The notes: generated from the letters alone by a model not told the origin. Numbered from the stretch's first letter, positions 52,651 to 62,067 are shown. The stretch is DNA of 64,000 bases from Variovorax paradoxus (GCF_030815855.1 NZ_JAUSXG010000001.1:5881001-5945000); one strand, 5' to 3'. Program-made: numbers and translations.

Positions 52651-53625
52651 ATGGACCGCCGTACCCTTCTCGCCACGCTCGCTTCGGGCGCCGCCGTGGC
52701 CGCGACCCCGTTCGCCCGCGCGCAGGACTATCCTTCGCAGCTCATCAAGTGGGTGGTGCCCTATCCCGCGGGCGGTGGCACCGACGTGATTGCGCGCACC
52801 CTCGCCGAGGCCATGCGCCAGACCCTGGGCCAGCAGATCGTTGTCGACAACCGCCCCGGCGCCTCGACCAACATCGGCGCCGACCTGGTCGCCAAGAGCA
52901 AACCCGACGGCTACACCGTGCTGTCGGCGGATAACGCCGTGCTGGCTTTCAACGAACACCTGTTCAGCAAGCTGCCGTTCAATCCGGAAAAAGACTTCAC
53001 CTACATCGGCGCGATCGGCAAGTTCCCGCTCGCGCTGGTGGTTCACCCCGACTTTCCGGCCAAGAGCTTCAAGGAGTTCCTGGCCTATGTCAAAGCGAAT
53101 CCGGGCAAGGTCAACTACGCCTCGCCGGGCAACGGCTCGCCGCATCACCTGGCCATGGAGATGTTCAAGGTTCGCACGGGCACCTTCATCACGCACATTC
53201 CCTATCGCGGCGCCGCTCCGGCCATGGCCGACGTGATGGGCGGGCAGGTGCCGTGCATGTTCCTCGACCTGGCCTCGGGCCTGCCGATCATGCAAGGCAA
53301 CAAGGTTCGCGTGCTCGCCATCGGCTCGGGCGCGCGCAACAAGCTGCTGCCCAACGTGCCGACGCTGGCGGAAGTGGGCGTGCCCAATACGGAGGTGTTC
53401 GCGTTCCAGGGCGTGCTGGGCCCGGCCGGCCTCCCGCCGGCGGTTGTCGCCAAGCTCAACGGCGACCTGAATCGCGCATTCAGCGCGCCGGCGGTGCAAA
53501 AGCGTTTCGACGATTTCGGCATGGAAGCCATGCCGGGTACGCCGGCGCAGTTCGAAGCGCTGGCGCGCGCCGAGTCGAAGCGCTGGGGGCCGATCATCAA
53601 GCAGGCCGGCATCAAGCTGGACTGA
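52651..53625 (+). CDS. Bug-family tripartite tricarboxylate transporter substrate-binding protein
   Basis: A 324-residue periplasmic receptor. The signal peptide has a twin-arginine-like start (MDRRTLLATLASGAAVAATP), and the mature protein begins near QDYPSQLIKWVVPYPAGGGT with DVIARTLAEAMRQTLGQQIV and VDNRPGASTNIGADLVAKSK. These are classic Bug features, highly expanded in Comamonadaceae and Alcaligenaceae. It binds carboxylates, often aromatic, and probably the substrate of the upstream monooxygenase pathway. The start is 5 bp after the DUF2783 stop, so it belongs to the same transcript. No membrane subunits are adjacent. Confidence 0.93.
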   Translation: MDRRTLLATLASGAAVAATPFARAQDYPSQLIKWVVPYPAGGGTDVIARTLAEAMRQTLGQQIVVDNRPGASTNIGADLVAKSKPDGYTVLSADNAVLAFNEHLFSKLPFNPEKDFTYIGAIGKFPLALVVHPDFPAKSFKEFLAYVKANPGKVNYASPGNGSPHHLAMEMFKVRTGTFITHIPYRGAAPAMADVMGGQVPCMFLDLASGLPIMQGNKVRVLAIGSGARNKLLPNVPTLAEVGVPNTEVFAFQGVLGPAGLPPAVVAKLNGDLNRAFSAPAVQKRFDDFGMEAMPGTPAQFEALARAESKRWGPIIKQAGIKLD

Positions 53626-53652
53626 GTTCGCCGCGAGCGTCGCAGCGGCGCG

Positions 53653-54855
53653 CTATTTCCTGGAGCCGTCTTCCAGGACGTGCTCGTCGCGTTGCAGCTC
53701 GCCGTTTTCATCCCAGCTGCGTTCGCGCGTCACGCGGCCCCTGGCATCGAAGGTCGATTCGGCCAGGAGCGTTCCCTTTTCACTGAAGCGCTGGTGCTTG
53801 CCGAGCGGCACTTGCCGGCCGCGGCCCGCCACCCGATAGCGGCCATGTGCCGCGCGCTGGCCGCTCTCGTAGAACTCGGTGATCTCGATCATGCGTGCAT
53901 CGCCGGAACCACTGTAGACCGACTTGCTGCGCGGCTGGCCATGGAGGTAGTAGCTGTCGTCTCGCACCGGCTCGCCCGCGGGGGTCCAGCGCTGGTCGCG
54001 AATCAGCGAGCCCTTTTCGGAGAATTCCTGCTCGCGCTGGCGCACCGCATTGCGCTCGATCAGGAGCCACATGGTCTCGCGGCGCTTCACCCCTTCGGAT
54101 GAAAAGTGGCGCTCGGTGCGCTGGTTGCCGACGATCTCGTCCTGCACCGAGGGCTTGCCGTTGTCGTAGAAGTCCTGCGACCGCACGCGCTTGCCCGACA
54201 CGTACGACAGCCGCGAACGCAGGATGCCGCGCGCGTCGAAAAGCTGGACCTGCGAGGGCCCGCCGGTGAACCCGCACAGGCGGGCGTCGTCGGCCACGGG
54301 CGCGAGCATGGGTGTTTCGCCGCAGCGCAGCACAGACAACTGGCCACGTTCGGTGAACTCGACGAAGGCGCGGTCGGTTCCGGTGCTGGGGTAAAAAGTG
54401 ACGCGGCGCAGCCGGCCGTCGGGATAGAAGCTGCGCGCCAGACCGCGCTCCTGGCCGTCGTCGTAGATGGCCTCTCGCAAGATCTGCCCCCCGGGCCCGT
54501 ATTCTCGGGCCAGGCCCTGGATGTTCCCGCCGGCATTGAGGAGGTGCTCCCTGGCGAGCTTGCCTTTTTCATAGAAACGCGCCAGGCCGATGAAGGCGCC
54601 GTTCTGCACCTGCTGTTCGCGCTGGGGCGCGCCGGTTGCCCGGTCCTTGCAGCGCATCAACCCGGTCTGGCCGAGAAGGGTGCTGCTATCGGACGGGTTC
54701 ACCCGGCGGCCGTCGAGTTCGCAGTCGATCGTGGCGTGGGCGGCGCCCGCGGTAAAAATCCACAGGGCCGCGGTGGTGGCGTGCAGCGCAAGCGCGCCAG
54801 TTCCCGAAAAGGGGACTGCGAGCCGGTTTGAGGCGGCTCCGCGCCGGCGGATCAT
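53653..54855 (-). CDS. YwqK/MORN-type repeat protein, exported
   Basis: A 400-residue protein with an N-terminal signal-like segment (LALHATTAALWIFTAGAAHA) and about ten repeats of the YwqK type, in which phrases such as RSFYPDGRLRRVTFYPSTG, SQDFYDNGKPSVQDE and EFYESGQRAAHGRYRVA recur every 20-25 residues to form a beta-rich surface. A conserved cysteine pair may lie in CELDGRRV and LMRCKDRA. YwqK is an antitoxin in Bacillus, but most proteobacterial relatives have unknown roles. Its start overlaps the VOC gene stop as ATGA. ATG 54855 was used. Confidence 0.75.
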   Translation of the reverse strand: MIRRRGAASNRLAVPFSGTGALALHATTAALWIFTAGAAHATIDCELDGRRVNPSDSSTLLGQTGLMRCKDRATGAPQREQQVQNGAFIGLARFYEKGKLAREHLLNAGGNIQGLAREYGPGGQILREAIYDDGQERGLARSFYPDGRLRRVTFYPSTGTDRAFVEFTERGQLSVLRCGETPMLAPVADDARLCGFTGGPSQVQLFDARGILRSRLSYVSGKRVRSQDFYDNGKPSVQDEIVGNQRTERHFSSEGVKRRETMWLLIERNAVRQREQEFSEKGSLIRDQRWTPAGEPVRDDSYYLHGQPRSKSVYSGSGDARMIEITEFYESGQRAAHGRYRVAGRGRQVPLGKHQRFSEKGTLLAESTFDARGRVTRERSWDENGELQRDEHVLEDGSRK

Positions 54856-55265
54856 TTGTCGTACAGCGCGGCGAGCGAACGGAACCCCTTGACCTCGATC
54901 GGATTGCCGAAAGGGTCGCAGAAAAACATGGTCCATTGCTCGCCCGGCTGCCCCTCGAAACGCACCTGGGGTTCCAGCACGAAATCGGTGTTCGCGGCTT
55001 TCAGCCGCTCTGCGAGCGCCTCCCAGTCGGGCAATGCGAGCACGATGCCGAAATGCGGCATCGGCACCATGGCGTTGCCGACCTGGCCGGTGCGCGTGGT
55101 GGCGAAGGGTTCGCCGAGATGCAGCGAGATCTGGTGGCCGAAAAAGTCGAAGTCGACCCAGGTGTCGGTGCTGCGGCCTTCGGCGCAACCGAGGACATTT
55201 CCGTAGAAGCGGCGTGCCGCGTCGAGGTCGCGAACGTGAAAGGCAAGATGGAAGATGCTCTGCAT
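54852..55265 (-). CDS. VOC-family (glyoxalase/dioxygenase fold) protein
   Basis: A 137-residue vicinal-oxygen-chelate protein. It opens FHLAFHVRDLDAARRFYGNV with the first metal ligand as His, and closes TMFFCDPFGNPIEVKGFRS with the second glutamate; a His in PHFGIVLALPDWEAL supplies another ligand. Metal-dependent lyase or dioxygenase activity is likely; the specific reaction is not predictable. It is translationally coupled to the YwqK-type gene, an odd pairing. Confidence 0.9.
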   Translation of the reverse strand: MQSIFHLAFHVRDLDAARRFYGNVLGCAEGRSTDTWVDFDFFGHQISLHLGEPFATTRTGQVGNAMVPMPHFGIVLALPDWEALAERLKAANTDFVLEPQVRFEGQPGEQWTMFFCDPFGNPIEVKGFRSLAALYDK

Positions 55266-55317
55266 GGTTCCGGATTATGGGCAGCGGTGCGGTGAGAATG
55301 CCGGACTTTCTTTCATC

Positions 55318-56562
55318 GTGGAGCAAGCCTTGCGGATACTCCGGACCCTCTTTGCGCACCGGCGCAATTTCGATTTGAAGGCGCCCGCGCGCCAGTGGTT
55401 TCTTGCCAGCCTGCCGCGCCTCGCGCTGGCGGGCGCCTGTTCCCTTTTTGCGGTGGCTGCGCACGCCGCCTGCCCGCCTTCAGCCATTGCCAGCCTCGGA
55501 AAACCGGGCTCGGCGGTCGGCCAATGGAATGCCGTCGACCGGGGCCTGCTGTGGCGTGCCGACAGGGATGGGCGGACTTCCTGGCTCTATGGAACCATTC
55601 ACGTCGGCCGGGCCGAATGGGTGCGGCCCGGGCCCACTGTGCAAAAGGCGCTGGAACAGAGCGACGCGCTTGCACTGGAACTCGACACGCGCGATCCGGC
55701 GACCATGCGGTCCATGACGCAGCCCGCGGATCCCGCCCTGGTCGCGCGCGTGCTCAGCGGCGAGCGCGCGCAGCGGCTGGCGCGCCAGAACGAGGCGGCC
55801 TGCGTACCGTCCGGCTCCATGGCCGGGCTCCAGCCCATCTTGCAAGTCACGGCGCTCGCGGGTCTGGTGGCACGGGACGATGGCCTGTATCCGGAATTCG
55901 GCGCCGACGAGGCACTGGCCGTTTCCGCGCGAAACAACAACAAGCCGGTGTTCGCCCTGGAAAGCGCCGCCGCGCAATTGAAGATGCTGACCGGCGATTC
56001 CGAGGCCGAAGAGGCGGAGCAGATCGACGCCGCCCTGACCGAACTGGAGTCCGGCCAGTTGCGTGCGCAGATGAAGGAGTTGGCCGAGGTCTGGGCCCGT
56101 GGCGACGTGGACAAGCTGGCCCGCTATCCTGAATGGTGCAACTGCGTCCAGACGCCTGCCGAGCGGCGCCTGATGAAACGCCTGCTCGACGACCGCAATC
56201 CGGGCTTGGCGGATGGCATCGAACGCATGCACGCGGGCGGCCGGCGCATGTTCGCGGCCGTGGGTGCGCTGCACATGGTGGGCCCGCAAGGGCTGCCGGC
56301 GTTGCTGTCGGCCCGCGGGTTCACCGTGTCGGCGGTACCGTTGGCCGCGCAGCCACCGCTTGCGGTACCGACGGCGCCGCCGCCGAAGGCAGCTGCCGCT
56401 GGCCCGCGCGGCGCGCGGGGCGCCCGCAATCAACGGGGTGCGCAAGGAGCCAAGAGCGGGAGCGCCGTCAAGGGTTCCAGTGCGAAGGGCAGCGCCAAAA
56501 GCGCGGGCGGCACCAAGTCCGCGCAGCGCGTCCCGGCACCGAAGGGCAAACAGCGCCGATAA
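55318..56562 (+). CDS. TraB/GumN family protein
   Basis: About 414 residues. A signal-like segment (LPRLALAGACSLFAVAAHAA) precedes the domain, whose markers are SWLYGTIHVGRAEW (first histidine) and FAAVGALHMVGPQGLPALL (GxxH motif near residue 325). This Tiki-like fold is thought to be a metalloprotease or hydrolase acting in the periplasm or at membranes. After the domain, the last 70 residues are a lysine/arginine/alanine/glycine tail. The start is uncertain: GTG 55318 is chosen, ATG 55255 overlaps the divergent VOC gene start. Confidence 0.8.
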   Translation: MEQALRILRTLFAHRRNFDLKAPARQWFLASLPRLALAGACSLFAVAAHAACPPSAIASLGKPGSAVGQWNAVDRGLLWRADRDGRTSWLYGTIHVGRAEWVRPGPTVQKALEQSDALALELDTRDPATMRSMTQPADPALVARVLSGERAQRLARQNEAACVPSGSMAGLQPILQVTALAGLVARDDGLYPEFGADEALAVSARNNNKPVFALESAAAQLKMLTGDSEAEEAEQIDAALTELESGQLRAQMKELAEVWARGDVDKLARYPEWCNCVQTPAERRLMKRLLDDRNPGLADGIERMHAGGRRMFAAVGALHMVGPQGLPALLSARGFTVSAVPLAAQPPLAVPTAPPPKAAAAGPRGARGARNQRGAQGAKSGSAVKGSSAKGSAKSAGGTKSAQRVPAPKGKQRR

Positions 56563-56573
56563 TCGCCAACGCC

Positions 56574-56945
56574 ATGCACCTGCTGCGAAACCACCCCCGC
56601 TTCCTCGGCCTCGTCGGTCGATGGGTGCTGCTGTGGTTCGTGCTATCGCTCGGCGCGGCGACGGCGTCGCCCCTGGTGCATCCGCAGGCCGTGGAGCTGG
56701 TGTGTTCGAGCGCCGGTTCCGTCAAGGTCGTGGTGCACACCGAGGACGGCGTGCAGGAGATGGGCGCCTCGCACCTGGATTGCCCGCTGTGCGTGCTGAC
56801 CGGTGCGCCGCCGCCTTCGCCGCCAGCTGCCGGTTTCGATCTTCCCCTGCCGCTGGGCCGCGTGGTCCAGTCGATTCCCGCCGCGCGCCTTGCCGCGGCC
56901 ACCGCCGCGCCGCTGCCGGCGCGCGGGCCCCCGACCTTCTCCTGA
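56574..56945 (+). CDS. DUF2946-like protein with DCPLC motif, probable copper protein
   Basis: A 123-residue protein with a membrane or signal segment (FLGLVGRWVLLWFVLSLGAA) and the motif HLDCPLCVLTG (about 65-75), whose two cysteines suit Cu(I) or another soft metal. The DUF2946 family is frequently encoded beside TonB receptors and copper chaperones in proteobacteria. ATG 56574 starts 11 bp after the TraB-type gene. It is followed by the TonB receptor, so it probably belongs to the copper operon, with its role as periplasmic metal relay inferred. Confidence 0.78.
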   Translation: MHLLRNHPRFLGLVGRWVLLWFVLSLGAATASPLVHPQAVELVCSSAGSVKVVVHTEDGVQEMGASHLDCPLCVLTGAPPPSPPAAGFDLPLPLGRVVQSIPAARLAAATAAPLPARGPPTFS

Positions 56946-57028
56946 AACTGTCAAAACCTTCGCCGCGTGCGCCTGTTCGATGGGCGCCCGCGGTCTGTGT
57001 GGCTTGAAGTTCGTGGAGCAGGTTCCCA

Positions 57029-59344
57029 GTGAAAAAGCATTCCCGCGCCTTGGCGATCGCCATGGCATTCCCCTTGGGCGCGCCCGCGTGGGCGCAAAAC
57101 GCGCCCGATCCGTCCGAGGGCGGCGGCGTTCGCACCCTCGGCACCGTCACCGTCAGTGACGGGCGTCCGACCTCGCTGCCGACGCAGATTCCAACCACCA
57201 TCGAGGGCGTGACGCACGAGCAAATCTCCGAAACGGTCAATGCGACCGACAGCGAAGACGCGCTCAAGTACCTGCCCAGCCTGGTGGTGCGCAAGCGCTA
57301 CATCGGCGATTTCAACCATGCGGTGCTCGCCACGCGCGCCTCGGGCACGGGCAATAGCGCGCGCTCGATGGTGTACGCCGACGGCATCATGCTGTCGAAC
57401 CCGCTGGGCAACGGCGCGACCTATGCGCCGCGCTGGGGCATGGTGTCGCCCGAAGAGGTCGAACGTGTCGACGTCCTTTATGGTCCGTTCTCGGCCGCCT
57501 ACCCGGGCAACTCGGTCGGCGCCGTGGTCGACTACGTGACGCGCATGCCCACGAAGCTCGAGGCCCACGTCAAGCTCAGCGGTTTCGGCTCGAACTTCGA
57601 CCTGTATAACAGCCATTCGTCGCCCACGGGCCAGCAGCTCGACCTGTCTCTGGGAAGCCGCAGCGGCAACTGGTCGTGGTGGCTCAGCGCCTCGCGCATC
57701 CACAGCAAGGGGCAGGCGCTGGTGTTCGGCAACCGGCTGGTGAGTGCCGGCACCGTGGGCAATGCGGGAACGCCGGTGACCGGCGCGGTGCCAGGCCTGA
57801 ACCCGTCGAACCAGCCGTGGTGGCTGGTGGGCGGATCGACCATCTACGACACCACGCAGGAGCAGGCCAAGCTCAAGCTGGCCTACGACTTTTCGCCCAC
57901 GGTGCGCGCGACATACACCCTCGGCGCCTGGAACAACACAACGCATGGCAGCGTCGACACCTACCTGCGCGATGCGTTGGGCCGACCCGTGTATTCGGGG
58001 CGCGTGAACATCGCCGGACGCACCTACAACCTCGATTCGCCGACTGCCGCGCTGGCGCCGACCGAGACCGCGCTCACGCACTACGTGCACGGCCTTTCGG
58101 TGAAGAGCCACACCGGCGGTGTGTTCGACTGGGAGGTGGCCGCGAGCCTGTTCGACTATTCGAGCGACACCTCACGCACGCCGACCACGCCGCTGCCCGG
58201 CGCCTTCAACGGCGGCCCCGGGCGCACCACCGACATGGGCGGTTCGGGCTGGCACACCTTCAAGGCCGCGGGCACGTGGCGGCCCACCGGCTCGGCCGAG
58301 GGGGTGGGCGCGCACGTGGTCGATTTCGGCCTCCAGCAGGACACGGCGCGGCTGCGCACCCACGTCGGCAACACGCTCGACTGGATCCAGGGGCCGGCCG
58401 TCACGCCGTTCTCCGCCTTCAACGGCAACACCCGGCTGCAGTCGCTCTATGTACAGGACACCTGGCGCTTCGCCGAAAACTGGAAGACGACGCTCGGCCT
58501 GCGCCACGAACGATGGGAGGCCTATGGTGGCCAGCTCGGCAATGCGACGAAGCTGCTCGACTTTGCGCCGCGCAAGAACAGCTACGACTCGCCCAAGGCA
58601 GCCGTCGCCTGGCAAGCCACGCCGGAATGGCTTTTCAAGGCCTCGACCGGCCGCGCGGTGCGCATGCCGACCGTGAGCGAGCTCTACCAGGGTTCGATCG
58701 ACGGCAACCGCATCGTCAACACCAACCCGAATCTGCGGCCCGAGCGCTCGTGGACCACCGAACTCAGCGCCGAGCGCGACCTGAAGAACTGGGGGCTCGA
58801 CGGCGTGCTGCGCACCACGCTGTTCTTCGAGAACACCAAGGACGCGCTGTACAGCCAGGCACTGACCAACCTGGTCAGCACGGTGCAGAACGTCGATGCC
58901 ATCCGCACGCGGGGCCTGGAGGTGGCGCTGAACGGGGTGGACGTGGGCATCAAGGGACTGGACCTGAGCGGCAGCCTCACGCTGACGCGCTCGAAGATCG
59001 CCGCCAACAGCGGTTTCCCCGCCAGCGTCGGCCACGACCAGCCGCGCGTGCCGAAGGTGCGGGCCACGCTGCTTGCCACCTACCGGCCCGATGCGAGATG
59101 GAGCTACACCGTGGGCGCCCGCTACAGCGGCAGGCAGTACGGCACGCTCGACAACAGCGACGCGAACGGCGCGGCGTACATGGGATTTTCCAAGTTCTTC
59201 GTGGTCGACGCGCGCATCCGCTACCGGATAGACCGGCAGTTGAGCGCCGCCGTGGGCATCGACAACCTGAACAACAACAAGTACTGGGCCTTCCACCCCT
59301 ATACGCAACGCACCTACGTGGCCGAACTCAAGTTCGACCTCTGA
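57029..59344 (+). CDS. TonB-dependent outer-membrane receptor, copper-type (OprC/NosA-like)
   Basis: A 771-residue receptor with signal peptide (ALAIAMAFPLGAPAWAQ), plug domain (ALKYLPSLVVRKRYIGDFNH, then PEEVERVDVLYGPFSAAYPG) and a 22-strand barrel ending in phenylalanine-containing ELKFDL. The start is GTG 57029. The plug opening ISETVNATDSEDALKYLPSL resembles copper-binding OprC-type receptors. Being flanked by DUF2946 and a YcnI-PCuAC fusion, copper or a copper-chelate is the most likely cargo. A conserved methionine/histidine copper site was not verified. Confidence 0.9.
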   Translation: MKKHSRALAIAMAFPLGAPAWAQNAPDPSEGGGVRTLGTVTVSDGRPTSLPTQIPTTIEGVTHEQISETVNATDSEDALKYLPSLVVRKRYIGDFNHAVLATRASGTGNSARSMVYADGIMLSNPLGNGATYAPRWGMVSPEEVERVDVLYGPFSAAYPGNSVGAVVDYVTRMPTKLEAHVKLSGFGSNFDLYNSHSSPTGQQLDLSLGSRSGNWSWWLSASRIHSKGQALVFGNRLVSAGTVGNAGTPVTGAVPGLNPSNQPWWLVGGSTIYDTTQEQAKLKLAYDFSPTVRATYTLGAWNNTTHGSVDTYLRDALGRPVYSGRVNIAGRTYNLDSPTAALAPTETALTHYVHGLSVKSHTGGVFDWEVAASLFDYSSDTSRTPTTPLPGAFNGGPGRTTDMGGSGWHTFKAAGTWRPTGSAEGVGAHVVDFGLQQDTARLRTHVGNTLDWIQGPAVTPFSAFNGNTRLQSLYVQDTWRFAENWKTTLGLRHERWEAYGGQLGNATKLLDFAPRKNSYDSPKAAVAWQATPEWLFKASTGRAVRMPTVSELYQGSIDGNRIVNTNPNLRPERSWTTELSAERDLKNWGLDGVLRTTLFFENTKDALYSQALTNLVSTVQNVDAIRTRGLEVALNGVDVGIKGLDLSGSLTLTRSKIAANSGFPASVGHDQPRVPKVRATLLATYRPDARWSYTVGARYSGRQYGTLDNSDANGAAYMGFSKFFVVDARIRYRIDRQLSAAVGIDNLNNNKYWAFHPYTQRTYVAELKFDL

Positions 59345-59383
59345 TTCTCTTTTCACCCGTTTTCTTCTTCAAGGAGTTCCACC

Positions 59384-60292
59384 ATGAACCACGCGCACAT
59401 CACTCTCAAGACAGTTGCCGCATACGCCCTTTTGGCGAGCACGACAGCCTCTTTTGCCCATGTCACCCTGCCGCGGGGCGGCGCCACGGTCGGCAGCGAC
59501 TACAACGCGGCCTTCCGCGTGGGCCACGCCTGCGAGGGCGCGAAGGCCACCACCGGCCTGGCCGTGCGCCTGCCCAAGGGTTTCGTTCTCAGCGACGCGC
59601 AGGCCCGCAAGGGCTGGAAGCTCGACGTGCAGAAAAATTCCGGCGATGGCGAAGTGCGTTGGACCGCTGAAAACCCGCAATCGGCGCTGCCCGCCAGCGA
59701 ACGCGCCGAATTCGTGTTGCGCGGCAAGGTGCCCGCAACGCCCGGACCGCTGTGGTTCAAGGTGCTGCAGACCTGCGACGTGGGCAGCGTCGACTGGGCC
59801 GAAGTGCCGGCATTGGGCAGTTCGACCGCGGGGCTCAAGACTCCCGCGGCCAAGCTCGACGTGGTGGCGCAGGGCGTGGCCACGGTCGACGTGCGCGACG
59901 GCTGGGTGCGCCAATCGGTCCCGGGCCAGAGCGGAACCGGTGCGTTCATGAAGCTCACCGCGCCGACGGGCACCAAGCTGGTCGGCATCTCGACGCCGGC
60001 GGCCGGCGTGGCCGAAGTGCACGAAATGAAGATGGAAGGCGACACCATGAAGATGCGCGAGCTGCCGGGCGGCCTCGACCTTCCCGCAGGCCAGACCGTG
60101 GAACTCAAGCCGGGCGGCTACCACGTGATGATGATGGACCTGAAGCAAGCCTTGACCAAGGGATCGACCGTGCCGATGACGCTCCGGTTCGAGGATGCAA
60201 AAGGCCAGAAGACCGCGCTCGACCTGAAGCTGCCGGTGGGCGCACCCGAAGGCGCCGATGCGGGCGCGCCGGCCCATCAGCACAAGCACTGA
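59384..60292 (+). CDS. YcnI (DUF1775) - PCuAC (DR1885-like) copper chaperone fusion
   Basis: A 302-residue exported protein with two copper domains. A signal peptide ends SFA, so the mature chain starts with histidine (HVTLPRGGATVGSD), the residue that in YcnI proteins coordinates Cu(II) in a monohistidine brace. DUF1775 runs to about residue 160 (LAVRLPKGFVLSDAQARKGW). From about 170 to 285 comes a PCuAC domain with Cu(I) ligands in VHEMKMEGDTMKMRELP and GGYHVMMMDLKQAL (the H-M-x-M-H-M pattern). A histidine-rich tail (HQHKH) closes it. AAGGAG precedes the start. It is the last gene of the copper operon and probably hands Cu from the outer membrane to cytochrome oxidase assembly. Confidence 0.9.
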   Translation: MNHAHITLKTVAAYALLASTTASFAHVTLPRGGATVGSDYNAAFRVGHACEGAKATTGLAVRLPKGFVLSDAQARKGWKLDVQKNSGDGEVRWTAENPQSALPASERAEFVLRGKVPATPGPLWFKVLQTCDVGSVDWAEVPALGSSTAGLKTPAAKLDVVAQGVATVDVRDGWVRQSVPGQSGTGAFMKLTAPTGTKLVGISTPAAGVAEVHEMKMEGDTMKMRELPGGLDLPAGQTVELKPGGYHVMMMDLKQALTKGSTVPMTLRFEDAKGQKTALDLKLPVGAPEGADAGAPAHQHKH

Positions 60293-60327
60293 CCGGCCGT
60301 CGGCAAAGAGCGGGAGTCCGCGGCGCC

Positions 60328-62067
60328 TTACAGCAACTGGTCGGGTGCCAGCGGACCGAACAGCCGGAGCAGCAGGCGCAGGGTCAGGCTGGCGTCGGGC
60401 TCGGTGGACGTGTCCTTCAGGCCGCTGCCTTCGGGCGCCCGCCAAAGCAGCGAGCCGTCGTTCAGCTCGACGCGCCACGAGCCTTCGCGCATGCCGCGCT
60501 CGATCTGGGCGGACGCCGCGCGGGAGAGCTCGGCGCTGCGTACCAGCAGGGCGATTTCGGTGTTCTGCAGTTGGGAGCGCAGATCGAGGTTCATGGAGCC
60601 GACCACCAGCAGCTGGCCGTCCATCACCAGCACCTTCGAGTGCAGCATGGAGCGCGACGCTCCGACGTTGCCGCTGCCCGATGATCCGAAGGCGTTGCTG
60701 ACGCCGGTCTGCTCGCTGCGCAGTTCGTAGAGTTCGATGCCGAGCTCCAGCAGGTCCTCGCGATGGCGGGCATAGCCGACATGCGCCACCGGCGCGTCGT
60801 TCGATGCCAGCGAATTGGTCAGCACCCGGATGCGTACGCCGCGTCCCCGAGCCGCCGCGAAGGCTTGCTTCATGTCCGGGCCGGGCACGAAATACGGCGA
60901 GATGATGAGCAGGTCGGTGCGGGCCTCGCCGATCAGCTGCAGCAAGCCTTCGACCACCGTGTCGCTGCCCGCGGCGACGTCGGAACTGGTTTGGAGCGAT
61001 GCCGCGCGCCGTGACGAGCTGGCCGCGTCGCCCGGTTGACTTACTACCAGGCCCGGCGCCCTGGCCTGGTCGGCGCCCCTGTCGGCCGGAATCTTTCCGG
61101 GCTGGTCGGCAAGCATGACCGCCGGCGCCCAGACGAAGCGGGCGGTTCGCAGGTCCAGCGGCTTCTCGTCCCAGGCCCGGGCCAGTTGCGCGGCGGTGGG
61201 AGCGGCGCCGGCTTTCGGTTCGTCGGTCGTCGCGGTCGGCGCCGTCGGCGAGTTCGCGGCCCGGGCCGATTCATCGGCCAGTTCGCGATCGGCCTGCTCC
61301 GCGCGCTCGCGGATGGCTTTCAGTTCTTCGCGCTTGACCAGCGACTGCACGGGATAGGCGCGCTCGTTGTTCCAATAGCTGTCGAAGCTGCGCGACAGGT
61401 CTTGCACGATCGGCCCGGCCGCGAGGATGTCCACGTCGATGAAGTTGCCCTTCAGCGCATTGCCGAAATAGGCATCGCCGAGGTTGCGGCCGCCGGTCAC
61501 CCCAAGCACGTTGTCGGCGAGGAAGAGCTTGTTGTGCATCCGCTGCTGGATGCGCGAGGCATCGCCGACCGAATTGAGCATGCGCGAGAACGAAGAGCCG
61601 CGCGCGCCGGCGAGCGGGTTGAACAGCCGCATTTCGATGTTGGGCACGAAGGCCAGGCCGAGCACCAGCGCGTCCCGGCCGGTGCTGTGAAGGTCGTCGA
61701 GCAGGATCCGCACGCGCACCCCGCGCTGGGCCGCCGCCCGGATCCCGCGCAGCAGCCGTCCGGTGCTGGCGTCGGCGTGAATGGCGTAGTACTGCAGGTC
61801 GAGCGTTTTCTGCGCGCCCTCGATCAATGCAAGGCGGCTGCCATAAGCGGCGGGAGGGCCTCCGAGCAGCAGGAAGCCGGATTCGAACCGTGCCGCGTCG
61901 GCTTTCCGTCGCTGCTGGACCAGGGCTTCGAGAGCGGTGCCGGCCGTCGCGGGAAGTGCGGTCGATACCGGACGGTCGACGTTCTGCGGCAGTTGGGCGC
62001 AGGCGCCTTGCAGCGCGATGGCCAGGACTACGATGGAACGGCCGATGAACGCGGAGATGAAAGACAT
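60328..62067 (-). CDS. Phospholipase D-family lipoprotein (cardiolipin synthase-like)
   Basis: A 579-residue protein with a lipobox-like GAC near residue 22 (LAIALQGACAQLP) and two HxKxxxxD motifs (HNKLFLADN, about 179, and HSKVLVMDG, about 475), the catalytic pair of phospholipase D/cardiolipin synthase-type enzymes that transfer phosphatidyl groups through a phosphohistidine. A low-complexity 100-residue insert (about 262-370) separates the halves. The location is probably outer membrane or periplasm. It converges on the copper operon. Confidence 0.9.
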   Translation of the reverse strand: MSFISAFIGRSIVVLAIALQGACAQLPQNVDRPVSTALPATAGTALEALVQQRRKADAARFESGFLLLGGPPAAYGSRLALIEGAQKTLDLQYYAIHADASTGRLLRGIRAAAQRGVRVRILLDDLHSTGRDALVLGLAFVPNIEMRLFNPLAGARGSSFSRMLNSVGDASRIQQRMHNKLFLADNVLGVTGGRNLGDAYFGNALKGNFIDVDILAAGPIVQDLSRSFDSYWNNERAYPVQSLVKREELKAIRERAEQADRELADESARAANSPTAPTATTDEPKAGAAPTAAQLARAWDEKPLDLRTARFVWAPAVMLADQPGKIPADRGADQARAPGLVVSQPGDAASSSRRAASLQTSSDVAAGSDTVVEGLLQLIGEARTDLLIISPYFVPGPDMKQAFAAARGRGVRIRVLTNSLASNDAPVAHVGYARHREDLLELGIELYELRSEQTGVSNAFGSSGSGNVGASRSMLHSKVLVMDGQLLVVGSMNLDLRSQLQNTEIALLVRSAELSRAASAQIERGMREGSWRVELNDGSLLWRAPEGSGLKDTSTEPDASLTLRLLLRLFGPLAPDQLL

